Positions 37,895 to 47,614 of a DNA stretch of 64,000 nucleotides are shown piece by piece; the first letter of the stretch is position 1, and the number at the start of each line of letters is the position of its first letter. The translations under genes were made by a program, and so were the position numbers. The notes under the pieces were generated by a model. That model searched no databases. It saw only the letters and a list, made by a program, of their open reading frames with translations, and was not told where the DNA came from. Source of the DNA: RCIO01 sp965232405 (GTDB taxonomy: Bacteria > Pseudomonadota > Alphaproteobacteria > Rhizobiales > Rhizobiaceae); assembly GCA_965232405.1 (NCBI GenBank), contig OZ246966.1, positions 2,170,001 through 2,234,000 on the forward strand, given 5' to 3'.

Positions 37895-38392
37895 ATGAGC
37901 GATGCTCCGCCCCAAGTGGCGATCATCATGGGCAGCCAGTCCGACTGGGCGACAATGTGCCATGCGGCCGAGACCCTGGACGCGCTGGGTGTTTCACACA
38001 ACGACCTGATTGTTTCGGCTCATCGGACGCCGCACAGGCTCTACGATTTTGCCCAGTCGGCTCGGGCCGAGGGTTACAAAGTCATCATTGCAGGCGCCGG
38101 CGGTGCGGCGCACCTGCCTGGCATGGCGGCCTCTATGACGACCCTGCCGGTGCTGGGTGTTCCGGTGGAATCGAAGGCGCTCTCGGGCGTCGATTCGCTT
38201 TATTCCATTGTGCAGATGCCGGCTGGCGTGCCGGTTGGCACATTGGCGATCGGCAAGGCCGGCGCGGTAAACGCTGCGCTTCTGGCTGCCTCCATTCTTG
38301 CGACTTCGGACGACGATGTTGCCGTGCGGTTGGCCGACTGGCGGGCGCGACAGACCGAACAGGTCGCAAACGCTCCATCCGATCAGGCATGA
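37895..38392 (+). CDS. purE: N5-carboxyaminoimidazole ribonucleotide mutase
   Basis: A 165-residue class I PurE that converts N5-CAIR to CAIR in de novo purine synthesis. It has the substrate loop MGSQSDWATM, SAHRTPHRL and the glycine-rich AGAGGAAHLPGMAAS. The ATGA overlap with purK gives strict coupling. Confidence 0.96.
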   Translation: MSDAPPQVAIIMGSQSDWATMCHAAETLDALGVSHNDLIVSAHRTPHRLYDFAQSARAEGYKVIIAGAGGAAHLPGMAASMTTLPVLGVPVESKALSGVDSLYSIVQMPAGVPVGTLAIGKAGAVNAALLAASILATSDDDVAVRLADWRARQTEQVANAPSDQA

Positions 38393-39465
38393 CGCTTCCT
38401 GCCGGCTCGACCATCGGGATCATCGGCGGTGGGCAGCTTGGCCGCATGCTGGGCATGGCGGCCGCAAGGCTCGGCTATCGCACGGTCGTGCTCGAACCGC
38501 AGGCGGATTGCCCGGCGGCGGCAACCTGTGGCGCGCAAATCGAGGCGGCCTATGATGACGCAGACGCGTTGCGGGAACTGGCCCGCGTCGCCGACGTCGT
38601 GACCTACGAGTTTGAAAACGTGCCGGTGGAAGCCGCCCGCTCGCTGGAAAATGCGGTTCACGTCTATCCGCCCCCTGCCGCGCTCGACGCGGCGCAGGAC
38701 CGGATGACGGAAAAGGACTTCCTCAACCGCGCCGGTTTATCCACAGCGCCCTATCGGGCTGTGGACAGCGACGCCGATCTGGCGGGGTCGCTGGAGGCCT
38801 TTGGCGGCGACGGCGTGCTGAAGACCCGGCGGCTCGGTTATGACGGCAAGGGCCAGCGTGTTTTCCGCGACGCTGCCGCGAGCGATGCAGACGGCGTCTA
38901 TGCGGCGATGGGTGGCGTGCCGCTGATCCTTGAGGGGTTTGTGCCGTTCGAGCGCGAGATATCGGTGATCGCCGCGCGTGGACGGGACGGCGCTCTCAGC
39001 GCTTTTGATCCGGCGGAGAATGTTCACCGCGAAGGCATTTTGAGACGGTCGACCGTGCCGGCAGGCGTAACGCCTGCGACCGCGAATGCGGCGCGCGAGG
39101 CGGCATATGCCATTCTGACGGCCCTCGACTATGTCGGCATCATCGGCGTCGAGTTCTTCGTACTTGGCGATGGCGGCCTGCTGGTCAACGAGATTGCGCC
39201 GAGGGTGCACAATTCCGGACACTGGACCGAGGCTGCCTGCCATGTCTCGCAATTCGAGCAGCATGTCCGCGCCGTCGTGGGCCTGCCGCTCGGCGATACC
39301 CGCCGGCACAGCGATTGCGAAATGGAAAACCTGATCGGCGACGAGGTGCTTGCTGCGCCCAAACTGCTGGCCGAGCCGGATGTGGTTCTGCATCTCTACG
39401 GCAAGGCGGAATCGCGCCCCGGCCGCAAGATGGGGCATTTCACCCGGTTGAGGCCGATCCGGTGA
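38389..39465 (+). CDS. purK: N5-carboxyaminoimidazole ribonucleotide synthase
   Basis: A 358-residue ATP-grasp enzyme that joins AIR, bicarbonate and ATP to N5-CAIR. It shows the N-terminal GIIGGGQLGRM and the C-terminal ATP-grasp NEIAPRVHNSGHWT. Start ATG 38389 overlaps the purE stop, ruling out the longer upstream reading. A terminator-like hairpin follows at 39604. Confidence 0.96.
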   Translation: MTLPAGSTIGIIGGGQLGRMLGMAAARLGYRTVVLEPQADCPAAATCGAQIEAAYDDADALRELARVADVVTYEFENVPVEAARSLENAVHVYPPPAALDAAQDRMTEKDFLNRAGLSTAPYRAVDSDADLAGSLEAFGGDGVLKTRRLGYDGKGQRVFRDAAASDADGVYAAMGGVPLILEGFVPFEREISVIAARGRDGALSAFDPAENVHREGILRRSTVPAGVTPATANAAREAAYAILTALDYVGIIGVEFFVLGDGGLLVNEIAPRVHNSGHWTEAACHVSQFEQHVRAVVGLPLGDTRRHSDCEMENLIGDEVLAAPKLLAEPDVVLHLYGKAESRPGRKMGHFTRLRPIR

Positions 39466-39556
39466 TACGCCCGCCAGTCTGGCCGCGTGCAAGCTGCTGG
39501 GGCGATGAGACGTTGATTTCGGCCTTCTGCGAGGCGGCCGGATTGCCTGTCCCCGG

Positions 39557-39586
39557 TTGACATTGGCCGGGCCGGTCGTTTAAGAG
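39557..39586 (+). promoter_or_regulatory. Candidate promoter for rpmJ
   Basis: TTGACA at 39557-39562 and TAAGAG at 39581-39586, 18 bp apart. It starts transcription upstream of the hairpin at 39604, so the hairpin would fall in the rpmJ leader. Confidence 0.4.
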
Positions 39587-39603
39587 CCCGCCATCCAATT
39601 CTT

Positions 39604-39626
39604 GCGCGCCTTCGGGGCGCGTTTTT
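39604..39626 (+). terminator. Terminator (purEK end or rpmJ leader attenuator)
   Basis: Stem CGCGCC / GGCGCG with TTCGG loop and five T. It ends purEK transcripts, but it also lies downstream of a good promoter and 38 bp upstream of rpmJ, so it could act as an attenuator. Confidence 0.75.
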
Positions 39627-39663
39627 GTGTCTGGCCAAGGGCCGGCAGCGACGGACAAAGACA

Positions 39664-39789
39664 ATGAAGATCAAGAACTCGCTCAAGGCGCTCAAGAGCA
39701 GGCACCGCGAAAACCGCATGGTTCGTCGCAAGGGCCGCATCTACATCATCAACAAGTCCAATCCGCGCTTCAAGGCGCGTCAGGGCTAG
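39664..39789 (+). CDS. rpmJ: 50S ribosomal protein L36
   Basis: A 41-residue basic protein (MKIKNSLKALKSRHRENRMV, then the RKGRIYIINKSNPRFKARQG tail) that I recognise as the alphaproteobacterial L36 form lacking the zinc cysteines. It is a structural component of the large ribosomal subunit. A gene this short is easily missed by size filters. ATG 39664; it ends 73 bp before the TPR gene. Confidence 0.93.
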   Translation: MKIKNSLKALKSRHRENRMVRRKGRIYIINKSNPRFKARQG

Positions 39790-39862
39790 TTGCCGCTCGA
39801 GCGGAACCGCATCACATGATTTTCAGTTTGATCTTTTGCGCGACGGGCATAGATTCCCGTCG

Positions 39863-40432
39863 ATGCAGCGGATTCTCGCAAGCCTGATCGCCATTTTCCT
39901 TTTTGCCGCCCCGCACGCGTTTGCGGAGCAAGCGGCTGACGATCAGCCCGAACTTTCCCGTCTCGACCAGCTGTTCAGCGACCTCAAGCGCGAGCGCAAC
40001 GAGGCGGCTGCAAAGCGTATCGCAAACTTCATTCGCGAAGAGTGGGGCCAATCGGGCAGCGCCACGATCGACCTGATGATGCAGTGGTCGTCCAAGGCGA
40101 TGGAAGAAGAGCGTTTCGACGTGGCGCTCGATTTTCTCGACCAGATTACCGTGCTGGCTCCCGAATATGCCGAGGGCTGGAACCGCCGCGCGACGCTTCA
40201 CTACATGATGGGCTCCTACGCCAAGTCGATGACCGACATCGAGCATGTGCTGAGGCTCGAGCCGCGCCACTTTGGCGCGCTGTCGGGTCTGGCGGCGATC
40301 TTCAAAACCTATGAGATGAAGGAACCGGCGATGGAGGCCTTCCAGCGCGTTCTCGACGTCTATCCCATGCTGCGCAGCGCACAGGAAGAAGTCGCCGATC
40401 TTGCCGAGGAACTGGCCGGCGAAGGCATCTGA
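39863..40432 (+). CDS. Secreted TPR-repeat protein
   Basis: A 189-residue protein with a signal peptide (cleavage probably after AFA, residue 21) followed by three tetratricopeptide-like repeats between about residues 60 and 175 (ALDFLDQITVLAPEYAEGWN and AMEAFQRVLDVYP segments). The TPRs suggest a protein-protein interaction role in the periplasm. ATG 39863 is preferred over TTG 39836 because it begins directly with the signal peptide. Function unknown. Confidence 0.83.
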   Translation: MQRILASLIAIFLFAAPHAFAEQAADDQPELSRLDQLFSDLKRERNEAAAKRIANFIREEWGQSGSATIDLMMQWSSKAMEEERFDVALDFLDQITVLAPEYAEGWNRRATLHYMMGSYAKSMTDIEHVLRLEPRHFGALSGLAAIFKTYEMKEPAMEAFQRVLDVYPMLRSAQEEVADLAEELAGEGI

Positions 40433-40498
40433 TACCGCGCAGCCCCGGCAGCGCCTTTCCATCTCGAACTTCCAACCAGAACGGCGCTTCCAGACAGC

Positions 40499-41563
40499 AT
40501 GAACCTCATCACCGCGGCCCTCGCCATTCTTGCCGGTTTGCTCTTCCTGCTTGCGGGAACGACGCGCGTCGGCGTCTGGCTGATCGAAAAGCGCAATCCG
40601 CCGGCTGGCGAGTTCATTACGGTGAACGGAACCCGGATGCATCATGTGCATGTACCGGGCGAGGGTGCCGAGCATCCGCCGGTGGTATTCATCCACGGCG
40701 CGAGCGGCAATCTGCTCGACCAGATGCTGCCGATCCGGCCGCTGCTTGAAGGAAAGGCGGAGATGCTTTTCTTCGATCGACCGGGGCATGGCTGGTCGTC
40801 GCGCGGGACAGGCAACGCCACGCCGGATCAGCAGGCGCACACGATTGCGGCGCTGATGGACGCCGTCGGCATCGAAAAGGCGATCATCGTCGGCCATTCC
40901 TTCGGCGGCGGCGTTGCCGCCACCTTCGCGCTCGAGCACCCCGAAAAAACGCTTGGGCTGGTTCTTGTGTCGGCTGCGAGCCATCCGTGGCCCGGCGGCG
41001 GCACGTCCTGGTATTATGGTCTTACGGCGACCCCGGTGATCGGCCGCCTGTTCTCCGAAACGCTTTCGCTGCCGGCAGGCTGGGGGCGCATGGTCGCTGC
41101 CACCGATTGCGTATTTGCGCCCAACCCGGTTCCGGAGGGCTACAACGACAATGCCGGCATTGCGCTGGTGTTACGTCCGTCAGCCTTTCGGGCCAACGCC
41201 ATAGACGTTGAAAGCCTGTTCCCGCATGTCTCCAGGGTGGCCGCTCGTTATGGCGAGATCGACCGGCCGACCGTGGTGATCTCGGGCGACAGCGACACGG
41301 TTGTCTATGAGGAAATCCACTCGCTGGGCCTTGCGCGCGATATTCCGGGCGCGGAGCTCGTGTGGATCGAAAATCTCGGCCACAAGCCGGACTGGACCGC
41401 GCCGGAACTGATTGCTGCGGCAATCGAAAAGGTTGCGGGCAGCGATGTCGATCTGCAGGCGATGGCGCGACAGGTCCAGGCGCGTATTGCCGGCCAGGCT
41501 TTCGGCCCGGTCGAACGCTGCCATGACGAAAAGGCGCCGGTGACCGCCAACGCCGGCGGTTGA
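40499..41563 (+). CDS. Membrane-anchored alpha/beta hydrolase
   Basis: A 354-residue alpha/beta-hydrolase with one N-terminal hydrophobic segment (residues 5-22). It has the oxyanion HGASGN, the nucleophile elbow GHSFGGG (Ser), and the catalytic His in NLGHKPDW; an Asp in SGDSD completes the likely triad. Members include esterases, peptidases and haloperoxidases; the substrate is not predictable. Convergent with pyk. Confidence 0.85.
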   Translation: MNLITAALAILAGLLFLLAGTTRVGVWLIEKRNPPAGEFITVNGTRMHHVHVPGEGAEHPPVVFIHGASGNLLDQMLPIRPLLEGKAEMLFFDRPGHGWSSRGTGNATPDQQAHTIAALMDAVGIEKAIIVGHSFGGGVAATFALEHPEKTLGLVLVSAASHPWPGGGTSWYYGLTATPVIGRLFSETLSLPAGWGRMVAATDCVFAPNPVPEGYNDNAGIALVLRPSAFRANAIDVESLFPHVSRVAARYGEIDRPTVVISGDSDTVVYEEIHSLGLARDIPGAELVWIENLGHKPDWTAPELIAAAIEKVAGSDVDLQAMARQVQARIAGQAFGPVERCHDEKAPVTANAGG

Positions 41564-41573
41564 GGCCGACCCG

Positions 41574-43010
41574 TCAAGCGCTGCTGCGGCCGTCCGAACC
41601 GATAAACGCGATGCGCAACATGTTGGTCGCGCCGGGTGTCTTGAGCGGTACGCCCGACGTGATGATGATCCGGTCGCCGGGGCGGCCGAACTGTTCCTCA
41701 AACGCGATGCGGCATGCGCGGTCGACCATGTCGTCGAGATCCTCGGCGTCGGGCGAGACCACGCAATGCGTTCCCCACACGAGCGAAAGCCGACGTGCGG
41801 TGTCCAGCACCGGCGATAGCGCAATGATCGGCACCATGGGGCGCTCGCGTGCCGCACGCAGGCCGGTGGTGCCCGAGGACGTGTAGGTCACGATGGCCGA
41901 CAGGTTGAGCGTTTCGGCGATCTGCCGGGCGCCTGCCGAAATCACATCGGCACCGGTGGCTTCCGGCTCCGAACGCTGGGCGTTGATGATGCCGGGATAA
42001 AGCGGGTCGCGCTCCACCTGTTCGGCAATGGCGTTCATCATCTGCACGGATTCGACCGGATATTGCCCGGCCGCAGATTCAGCCGACAGCATGACCGCGT
42101 CCGCACCTTCGAATACCGCAATCGAAACGTCCGAAACCTCGGCGCGGGTCGGCACCGGGGCGGTGATCATCGATTCCAGCATCTGAGTGGCAACGACAAC
42201 CGGCTTGCCGGCCTTGCGTGCCGCGCGGGTTATCTGCTTCTGAATGCCGGGAACCGCCTCCAGCGGCATCTCCACGCCAAGGTCGCCACGCGCCACCATC
42301 AGCGCGTCGGAGAGTTCGATGATCTCGGCAAGCCGCGCCACGGCCTGCGGCTTTTCGATCTTCGACAAGAGAAGCGCGCGCCCGCGCGCCACCTTGCGCA
42401 CTTCCGCCAAATCTTCCGGGCGCTGGATAAAGGAAAGCGCGATCCAGTTGACACCGGTTTCCAGCACGGCCTCAAGGTCTGAGCGGTCCTTTTCGGTCAG
42501 CGCGCCAACCGGCAGGTCTGTATCGGGAAGACTGACACCCTTGCGGTCGGAGATCTTGCGGCCGGTAACGACGACACAGCGAATGCGGTGGCCGTCATTT
42601 TCCTCGCAGCGCAAATGCAGCCTGCCATCGTCGATCAGAAGTCTGTGACCGGCTTCAACCGATTTAAGTATCTCAGGGTGTGGTAGATTGACCCGGGCGG
42701 AATCTCCCGGCGCCGTATTGTCGTCGAGGGAGAACTCCTGACCAGGCTCCAGTTCCACCGAACCGTCGGCGAAGGTGCCCACGCGCAGCTTCGGTCCCTG
42801 CAGGTCGGCCAGAATGCCGATTGGCCTGCCAACCTCCTGCTCCACATTGCGGATGCGCTGCACCAGCGTGCGCATCAGCTTGTGGTCGGCGTGGCTCATA
42901 TTGATGCGGAAAACGTCGGCCCCCGCCTCAAACAGCTCACGGATCTTCGGTTCTTCGGACGAAGCCGGTCCGAGTGTGGCGAGTATCTTGACCTTCCGGC
43001 TGCGTCTCAT
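41574..43010 (-). CDS. pyk: Pyruvate kinase
   Basis: A 478-residue glycolytic enzyme that transfers phosphate from PEP to ADP. It shows ATLGPASSE near the N-terminus, the active-site Lys in LLSKIEKPQ, the metal motif MVARGDLGVEMP and MLSAESAAGQYP. The length is normal. Its start overlaps the stop of the DUF1036 gene by 4 bp, so the two are one operon with DUF1036 first. Confidence 0.96.
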   Translation of the reverse strand: MRRSRKVKILATLGPASSEEPKIRELFEAGADVFRINMSHADHKLMRTLVQRIRNVEQEVGRPIGILADLQGPKLRVGTFADGSVELEPGQEFSLDDNTAPGDSARVNLPHPEILKSVEAGHRLLIDDGRLHLRCEENDGHRIRCVVVTGRKISDRKGVSLPDTDLPVGALTEKDRSDLEAVLETGVNWIALSFIQRPEDLAEVRKVARGRALLLSKIEKPQAVARLAEIIELSDALMVARGDLGVEMPLEAVPGIQKQITRAARKAGKPVVVATQMLESMITAPVPTRAEVSDVSIAVFEGADAVMLSAESAAGQYPVESVQMMNAIAEQVERDPLYPGIINAQRSEPEATGADVISAGARQIAETLNLSAIVTYTSSGTTGLRAARERPMVPIIALSPVLDTARRLSLVWGTHCVVSPDAEDLDDMVDRACRIAFEEQFGRPGDRIIITSGVPLKTPGATNMLRIAFIGSDGRSSA

Positions 43011-43495
43011 TCGTTCCCTGTTCCAGCCAGACCGGCGGCACCTTCGGCCACCGGGCCATCGGTCAGCTGCACCATCCAGCTTGTCTGTTCGCCTGTATCG
43101 TATTCCTGGAAGCCTGCCCGCTGGAAGCCGCGAGCAAAACAGTCATTGACGCCGGCGATCTTGAACTCGCGTTCTGCCACGCACATGCTGATGGGACCTT
43201 CCCAGCGGCCGCCGCGCTCGGCGTCTTCTGCGTAGATGTAGTAGTAGCGCGAGGCGAGCGCCCCCTCGATCAGTGTCTTGCAGGTCGAGGCGTCGACATG
43301 CCACCAGCCCTCGGTAATCCAGCCGGTGCTGGCGCGGTAGCCGATCGCAACGCCGACCAGTGTCTGCGTGGCGTTGCAGACCCGGAAATCGGCCAGAGCC
43401 GGCGTCGGCAGCGCTGCGAGCCCCGCACCGCCAAGCATCAAAGCCGCCGCAGTGCCCGCCATGCGAACCAGCGTTGTCCTCACGGACGGGACCAT
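43007..43495 (-). CDS. DUF1036 secreted protein
   Basis: A 162-residue protein with a signal peptide (cleavage probably after PALA) and one DUF1036 domain (FRVCNATQTLVGVAIGYR, WWHVDASTC). Of unknown function, common in alphaproteobacteria and typically placed upstream of pyk. The chosen start is ATG 43495 with AAAGG 7 nt upstream; ATG 43525 would add 10 residues. It overlaps pyk by 4 bp. Confidence 0.85.
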   Translation of the reverse strand: MVPSVRTTLVRMAGTAAALMLGGAGLAALPTPALADFRVCNATQTLVGVAIGYRASTGWITEGWWHVDASTCKTLIEGALASRYYYIYAEDAERGGRWEGPISMCVAEREFKIAGVNDCFARGFQRAGFQEYDTGEQTSWMVQLTDGPVAEGAAGLAGTGNE

Positions 43496-43707
43496 GCGCG
43501 AACCTTTGGAATTCGAAACCTGCATTCGTGACGAACCCTTTTCTGCAAACTGCCTGATTATGTCAACGCGGCGGGTGATGGTGAAACCCTCCGCGAGTCA
43601 CATGGAGGTGAGGCAGAAGCTTGGCCAAACAACGGCATTGCGCGCCTGAGCGGTTCGTGAAATGACGGCGGCTCACCCCGCCCTGCCGCCACGACCGCAT
43701 TTGCACG

Positions 43708-44508
43708 ATGACCAATTCAGCTCCGTTCCAGCCGTTTGAGATCGTTGACGGCAATGACAGGCTGGGTCTGGTTCTGATCGCCGACCACGCAAGGCGGGAC
43801 CTGCCGGCCGAATATAGCGATCTTGGCCTGCCGGCTTCCGAGTTCGACCGGCACATCGCCTACGACATCGGCGTTGAAGCCGTGACACGAAAACTGGCGC
43901 AGCTGACCGGTGCCCCCGCGGTCATGGCCGGTTTCTCGCGTCTCTTGATCGATCCGAACCGCGGCGAGGATGATCCTACGCTCATTCGTCAGCTCTATGA
44001 TGGCACCATCGTGCCTGCGAACTACCCGATGAGTGCGGTGGAACGCGAGAAGCGGATTGCCGCGTATTACCGGCCTTATCACGAAGCCGTATCGGCGCGG
44101 ATCGGCGCGGTGGCGGCTGCGACGGGCAAGGCGCCATTCGTGTTCTCGATTCACTCCTTCACACCACGTATGCAGAACCGCGAGCGGCCGTGGCAGGTTG
44201 GCGTTTTGTGGGACAGCGATCCCCGCGCGGTCAGGCCGCTGCTCGACATGCTGGCCGAGGATGTGGCGCTGACCGTCGGCGACAATGAACCCTATGACGG
44301 CGCCTTGCGCGGCGACACCATGTTCAAGCATTGCATCGTTCCCGGCATCGCCCATGCCCTGATCGAGATCAGGCAGGACCTGATTGCCGACGAAACGGGC
44401 GCGAATGAATGGGCTGAGCGACTGGCGCCGATCCTTGACGACCTCAACCGGCGGCCCGATATCCATGAATACCGGCAATTCGGTTCCCGCACCGGGCCGG
44501 TGCCCTGA
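43708..44508 (+). CDS. N-formylglutamate amidohydrolase family protein
   Basis: A 266-residue HutG-like hydrolase (family FGase). It shows the metal-site stretch IADHARRDLPAEY, the SRLLIDPNRGEDD motif and FSIHSFTP. It may release formate from N-formylglutamate (histidine breakdown), but no hut genes lie nearby, so another N-formyl amino acid is possible. Followed after 17 bp by the DUF1244 gene. Confidence 0.87.
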   Translation: MTNSAPFQPFEIVDGNDRLGLVLIADHARRDLPAEYSDLGLPASEFDRHIAYDIGVEAVTRKLAQLTGAPAVMAGFSRLLIDPNRGEDDPTLIRQLYDGTIVPANYPMSAVEREKRIAAYYRPYHEAVSARIGAVAAATGKAPFVFSIHSFTPRMQNRERPWQVGVLWDSDPRAVRPLLDMLAEDVALTVGDNEPYDGALRGDTMFKHCIVPGIAHALIEIRQDLIADETGANEWAERLAPILDDLNRRPDIHEYRQFGSRTGPVP

Positions 44509-44525
44509 AGCGAAGGGAGGCAGCA

Positions 44526-44834
<309 letters not shown>

Positions 44835-44942
44835 ACTGTAGAAGGGCGCAGCCTGCGCCTTGACCGCGGACGCCCTCTGCGGCAATCGAACCGGCACACT
44901 CAGCGCCAATGCGCGCGGCATTTTTCAGCTTCGGAGCAAGAC

Positions 44943-45209
44943 GTGGCAGACGACGAGATCACCAACGAGACAGCGCAGACCGTGGCCGCAGGCCAACTGC
45001 GATCCTTCATCGAGCGCGTCGAGCGCCTCGAAGAGGACAAGCAGGCGATCGCCGACGACATCAAGGAAGTCTATGCCGAGATGAAGGGCACGGGCTTCGA
45101 TACCAAGGCGGTGCGCACGCTTATCCGGCTGCGCAAGAAGGACCAGGCCGAACGGCAGGAGGAAGAGGCGATCCTCGACCTCTACAAGAACGCGCTGGGC
45201 ATGGCGTAA
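44943..45209 (+). CDS. gapR: DUF2312 / GapR nucleoid-associated protein
   Basis: An 88-residue alphaproteobacterial protein (VAAGQLRSFIERVERLEEDK then IADDIKEVYAEMKGTGFDTK), matching GapR, which clamps overtwisted AT-rich DNA and aids chromosome replication in Caulobacter. It starts with GTG at 44943 and is followed by the M20 gene after 7 bp. The family assignment is strong; the essentiality claim is from Caulobacter. Confidence 0.88.
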   Translation: MADDEITNETAQTVAAGQLRSFIERVERLEEDKQAIADDIKEVYAEMKGTGFDTKAVRTLIRLRKKDQAERQEEEAILDLYKNALGMA

Positions 45210-45216
45210 CAGCACA

Positions 45217-46386
45217 ATGCCGGTCCTCAACCGCGCGGCCGAACTCCATGACGAGGTGACCTCCTGGCGACGGTATTTGCATGCCTCGCCGGAGCTCGGT
45301 TTCGAGCTGGACCGGACTGCCGGTTTCGTCGCCGAGCGACTGCGCGAGTTTGGCTGCGACAGCGTGGACACCGGCATCGGCCAGTCGGGTGTGGTCGCCG
45401 TCATCAAGGGTGTCAAAGGCGATGGTCCGGCGATCGGGCTTCGCGCCGACATGGACGCGCTGCCGATCGTCGAAACGAGCGGCGTGGAGCACGCTTCCGA
45501 AACGTTCGGCTTCATGCATGCCTGCGGGCACGACGGGCACACGGCCATGCTGCTGGGTGCTGCCAAATATCTTGCCGAAACCCGCAATTTCGCCGGAACA
45601 TGTGTGCTGATCTTCCAGCCGGCCGAGGAGATCGGCAAGGGCGCGAAGGCGATGATCGCCGACCGCCTGATGGAGCGGTACGGCATCGACAAGGTGTTCG
45701 GCATGCACAACATGCCGGGGCTCAAGGCAGGCTCCTTTGCGATCAGGCCGGGCGGCATCATGGCGTCGTCATCGCGTTTCACGCTGACTGTGAAAGGCGT
45801 CGGCGGGCATGCTGCGCGGCCCGACCGCACGGTCGATCCGATCGTGATCACCGCGCGGATCGTCGAGGCGCTGCAAACCATTGTGTCGCGAAACATCGAT
45901 CCGCTGCAGGCGGTGGTGGTTTCGCTGACCAAGATTTCGGCGGGAACGGCCTTCAACATCATCCCCGAACATGTCGACCTGCTTGGCACGGTCCGCACGC
46001 TCGACCCGGCACTGGTGGAGACGACGCGCGACCGGATCGAACACATTGCCCGAACGATCGCCGAAGCCGATGGCGGGAGCATCGAGTATGATTTCGACCC
46101 GGCGGTGCCGGTAACGCTGAACCATGCCGCCGAGACAACGTTTGCCGCCGATGTCGCGGCGGAGGTCATGGGTGAGGCCGGCATAGACCGCGCGGCGGAG
46201 CCGGTGATGGCCGGCGAGGATTTCTCGCAGATGCTGCGCGCCCGGCCCGGTGCCTTCATCTTTATCGGCAATGGCGACACGGCCGGTCTTCACCACCCTG
46301 CCTACGACTTCAACGACGCGATCATTCCGCAGGGGATGAGCTATTGGGTGCGACTCGTGGAAACGGCGCTGAAGCCCGCTGCCTAG
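45217..46386 (+). CDS. M20-family amidohydrolase (hippurate hydrolase-like)
   Basis: A 389-residue metal-dependent aminoacylase of the M20D/HipO group. It has GLRADMDALPIVE, the metal ligands MHACGHDGHTAM, PAEE and GLHHPAYDFND. Members cleave N-acyl amino acids (hippurate, IAA conjugates); the substrate is unknown. It follows gapR by 7 bp and is convergent with the VWA gene, with a 4-bp overlap. Confidence 0.88.
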   Translation: MPVLNRAAELHDEVTSWRRYLHASPELGFELDRTAGFVAERLREFGCDSVDTGIGQSGVVAVIKGVKGDGPAIGLRADMDALPIVETSGVEHASETFGFMHACGHDGHTAMLLGAAKYLAETRNFAGTCVLIFQPAEEIGKGAKAMIADRLMERYGIDKVFGMHNMPGLKAGSFAIRPGGIMASSSRFTLTVKGVGGHAARPDRTVDPIVITARIVEALQTIVSRNIDPLQAVVVSLTKISAGTAFNIIPEHVDLLGTVRTLDPALVETTRDRIEHIARTIAEADGGSIEYDFDPAVPVTLNHAAETTFAADVAAEVMGEAGIDRAAEPVMAGEDFSQMLRARPGAFIFIGNGDTAGLHHPAYDFNDAIIPQGMSYWVRLVETALKPAA

Positions 46387-47573
46387 TGTTTCCTTGAAAG
46401 CTCTTTCGTTGCTCGCTCAAGGCCAGACAGGGTGAGCGGGTACATGCGGTCAGCGAAAAGCTCGCGGATCATCTGGATGGAGTGGGTGTAGCTCCAGTGT
46501 TTCTCGCGGATCGGGTTGATCCACACCGTGTTCGGCCATTGCGCAAGCACGCGTTGCAGCCAGGCTGCACCCGGCTCGGCGTTCCAGTGTTCAACCGAGC
46601 CGCCGGGATAAGCGATCTCGTAAGGGCTCATCGAGGCGTCGCCGACAAATACCACCTTGTAGTCCGGCCCGTATTTGTGGAGCACGTCGAAAGTGGGCGT
46701 GACTTCCGAATAGCGGCGGCGGTTATCCTTCCACACGCCCTCATAGAGGCAGTTGTGGAAGTAGAAATATTCTAGCTGGCGGAACTCGGCGCGGGCGGCC
46801 GAAAACAGCTCCTCGACGACGCGGATATGGTCGTCCATCGACCCACCGACATCGAAGAACATCAGAAGCTTTACGGCGTTGCGGCGCTCGGGCCGGGTCT
46901 TGACGTCGAGGTAACCGTGTTCGGCCGTGGCGTGGATGGTTCCCGGAAGGTCGAGCTCCTCGTCTGCGCCTTCGCGCACCCAGCGCCGCAGGCGCTTCAG
47001 AGCCACCTTGATGTTGCGGGTGCCGAGTTCGATCTGATCGTCGAAATTCCTGAACTCGCGCTTGTCCCAGACCTTCACCGCACGGCGATGGCGTGACTCA
47101 TGCTGGCCGATGCGGATGCCCTCGGGATTGTAGCCATAGGCCCCGAAAGGCGAGGTGCCAGCGGTGCCGATCCATTTCGAGCCGCCCTGGTGGCGGCCTT
47201 TCTGTTCCTCCAGCCGCTTCTTCAGCGTCTCCATCAGCTTGTCGAAACCGCCAAGCGCCTCGACCAGCTTTTTCTCTTCTTCGGTCAGGTGCTTTTCGGC
47301 GAGCCTGCGCAGCCATTCCTCCGGCAGGTTCTCGACGTCGATCGCCGCCTCGCCGGAGACCGCTTCCAGTCCCTTGAAGACGTGGCTGAAGACCTGATCG
47401 AAACGGTCGATGTGACGCTCGTCCTTCACCAGCGCTGCGCGGGCGAGGAAATAGAAACCCTCGACATCATAGTCGACCAGATGCGCGTCCATGCCTTCCA
47501 GAAGGGTCAGGTACTCGCGCAGCGAGACCGGCACCTTGGCGGCTTTCAATTCGAGGAAGAAGGGAATGAACAT
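46383..47573 (-). CDS. VWA-domain protein (CoxE-like)
   Basis: A 396-residue protein with an N-terminal helical part and a C-terminal von Willebrand factor A domain with a MIDAS DVGGSM (residues near 240). It matches the CoxE family, whose members usually work with a MoxR AAA+ ATPase to insert metals or activate enzymes. No MoxR gene lies in the window, so its partner is elsewhere. Confidence 0.85.
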   Translation of the reverse strand: MFIPFFLELKAAKVPVSLREYLTLLEGMDAHLVDYDVEGFYFLARAALVKDERHIDRFDQVFSHVFKGLEAVSGEAAIDVENLPEEWLRRLAEKHLTEEEKKLVEALGGFDKLMETLKKRLEEQKGRHQGGSKWIGTAGTSPFGAYGYNPEGIRIGQHESRHRRAVKVWDKREFRNFDDQIELGTRNIKVALKRLRRWVREGADEELDLPGTIHATAEHGYLDVKTRPERRNAVKLLMFFDVGGSMDDHIRVVEELFSAARAEFRQLEYFYFHNCLYEGVWKDNRRRYSEVTPTFDVLHKYGPDYKVVFVGDASMSPYEIAYPGGSVEHWNAEPGAAWLQRVLAQWPNTVWINPIREKHWSYTHSIQMIRELFADRMYPLTLSGLERATKELSRKH

Positions 47574-47614
47574 TGCTACGGGTTAGCACAGCTCGTCTGC
47601 AGCGCGAAGCCGGT

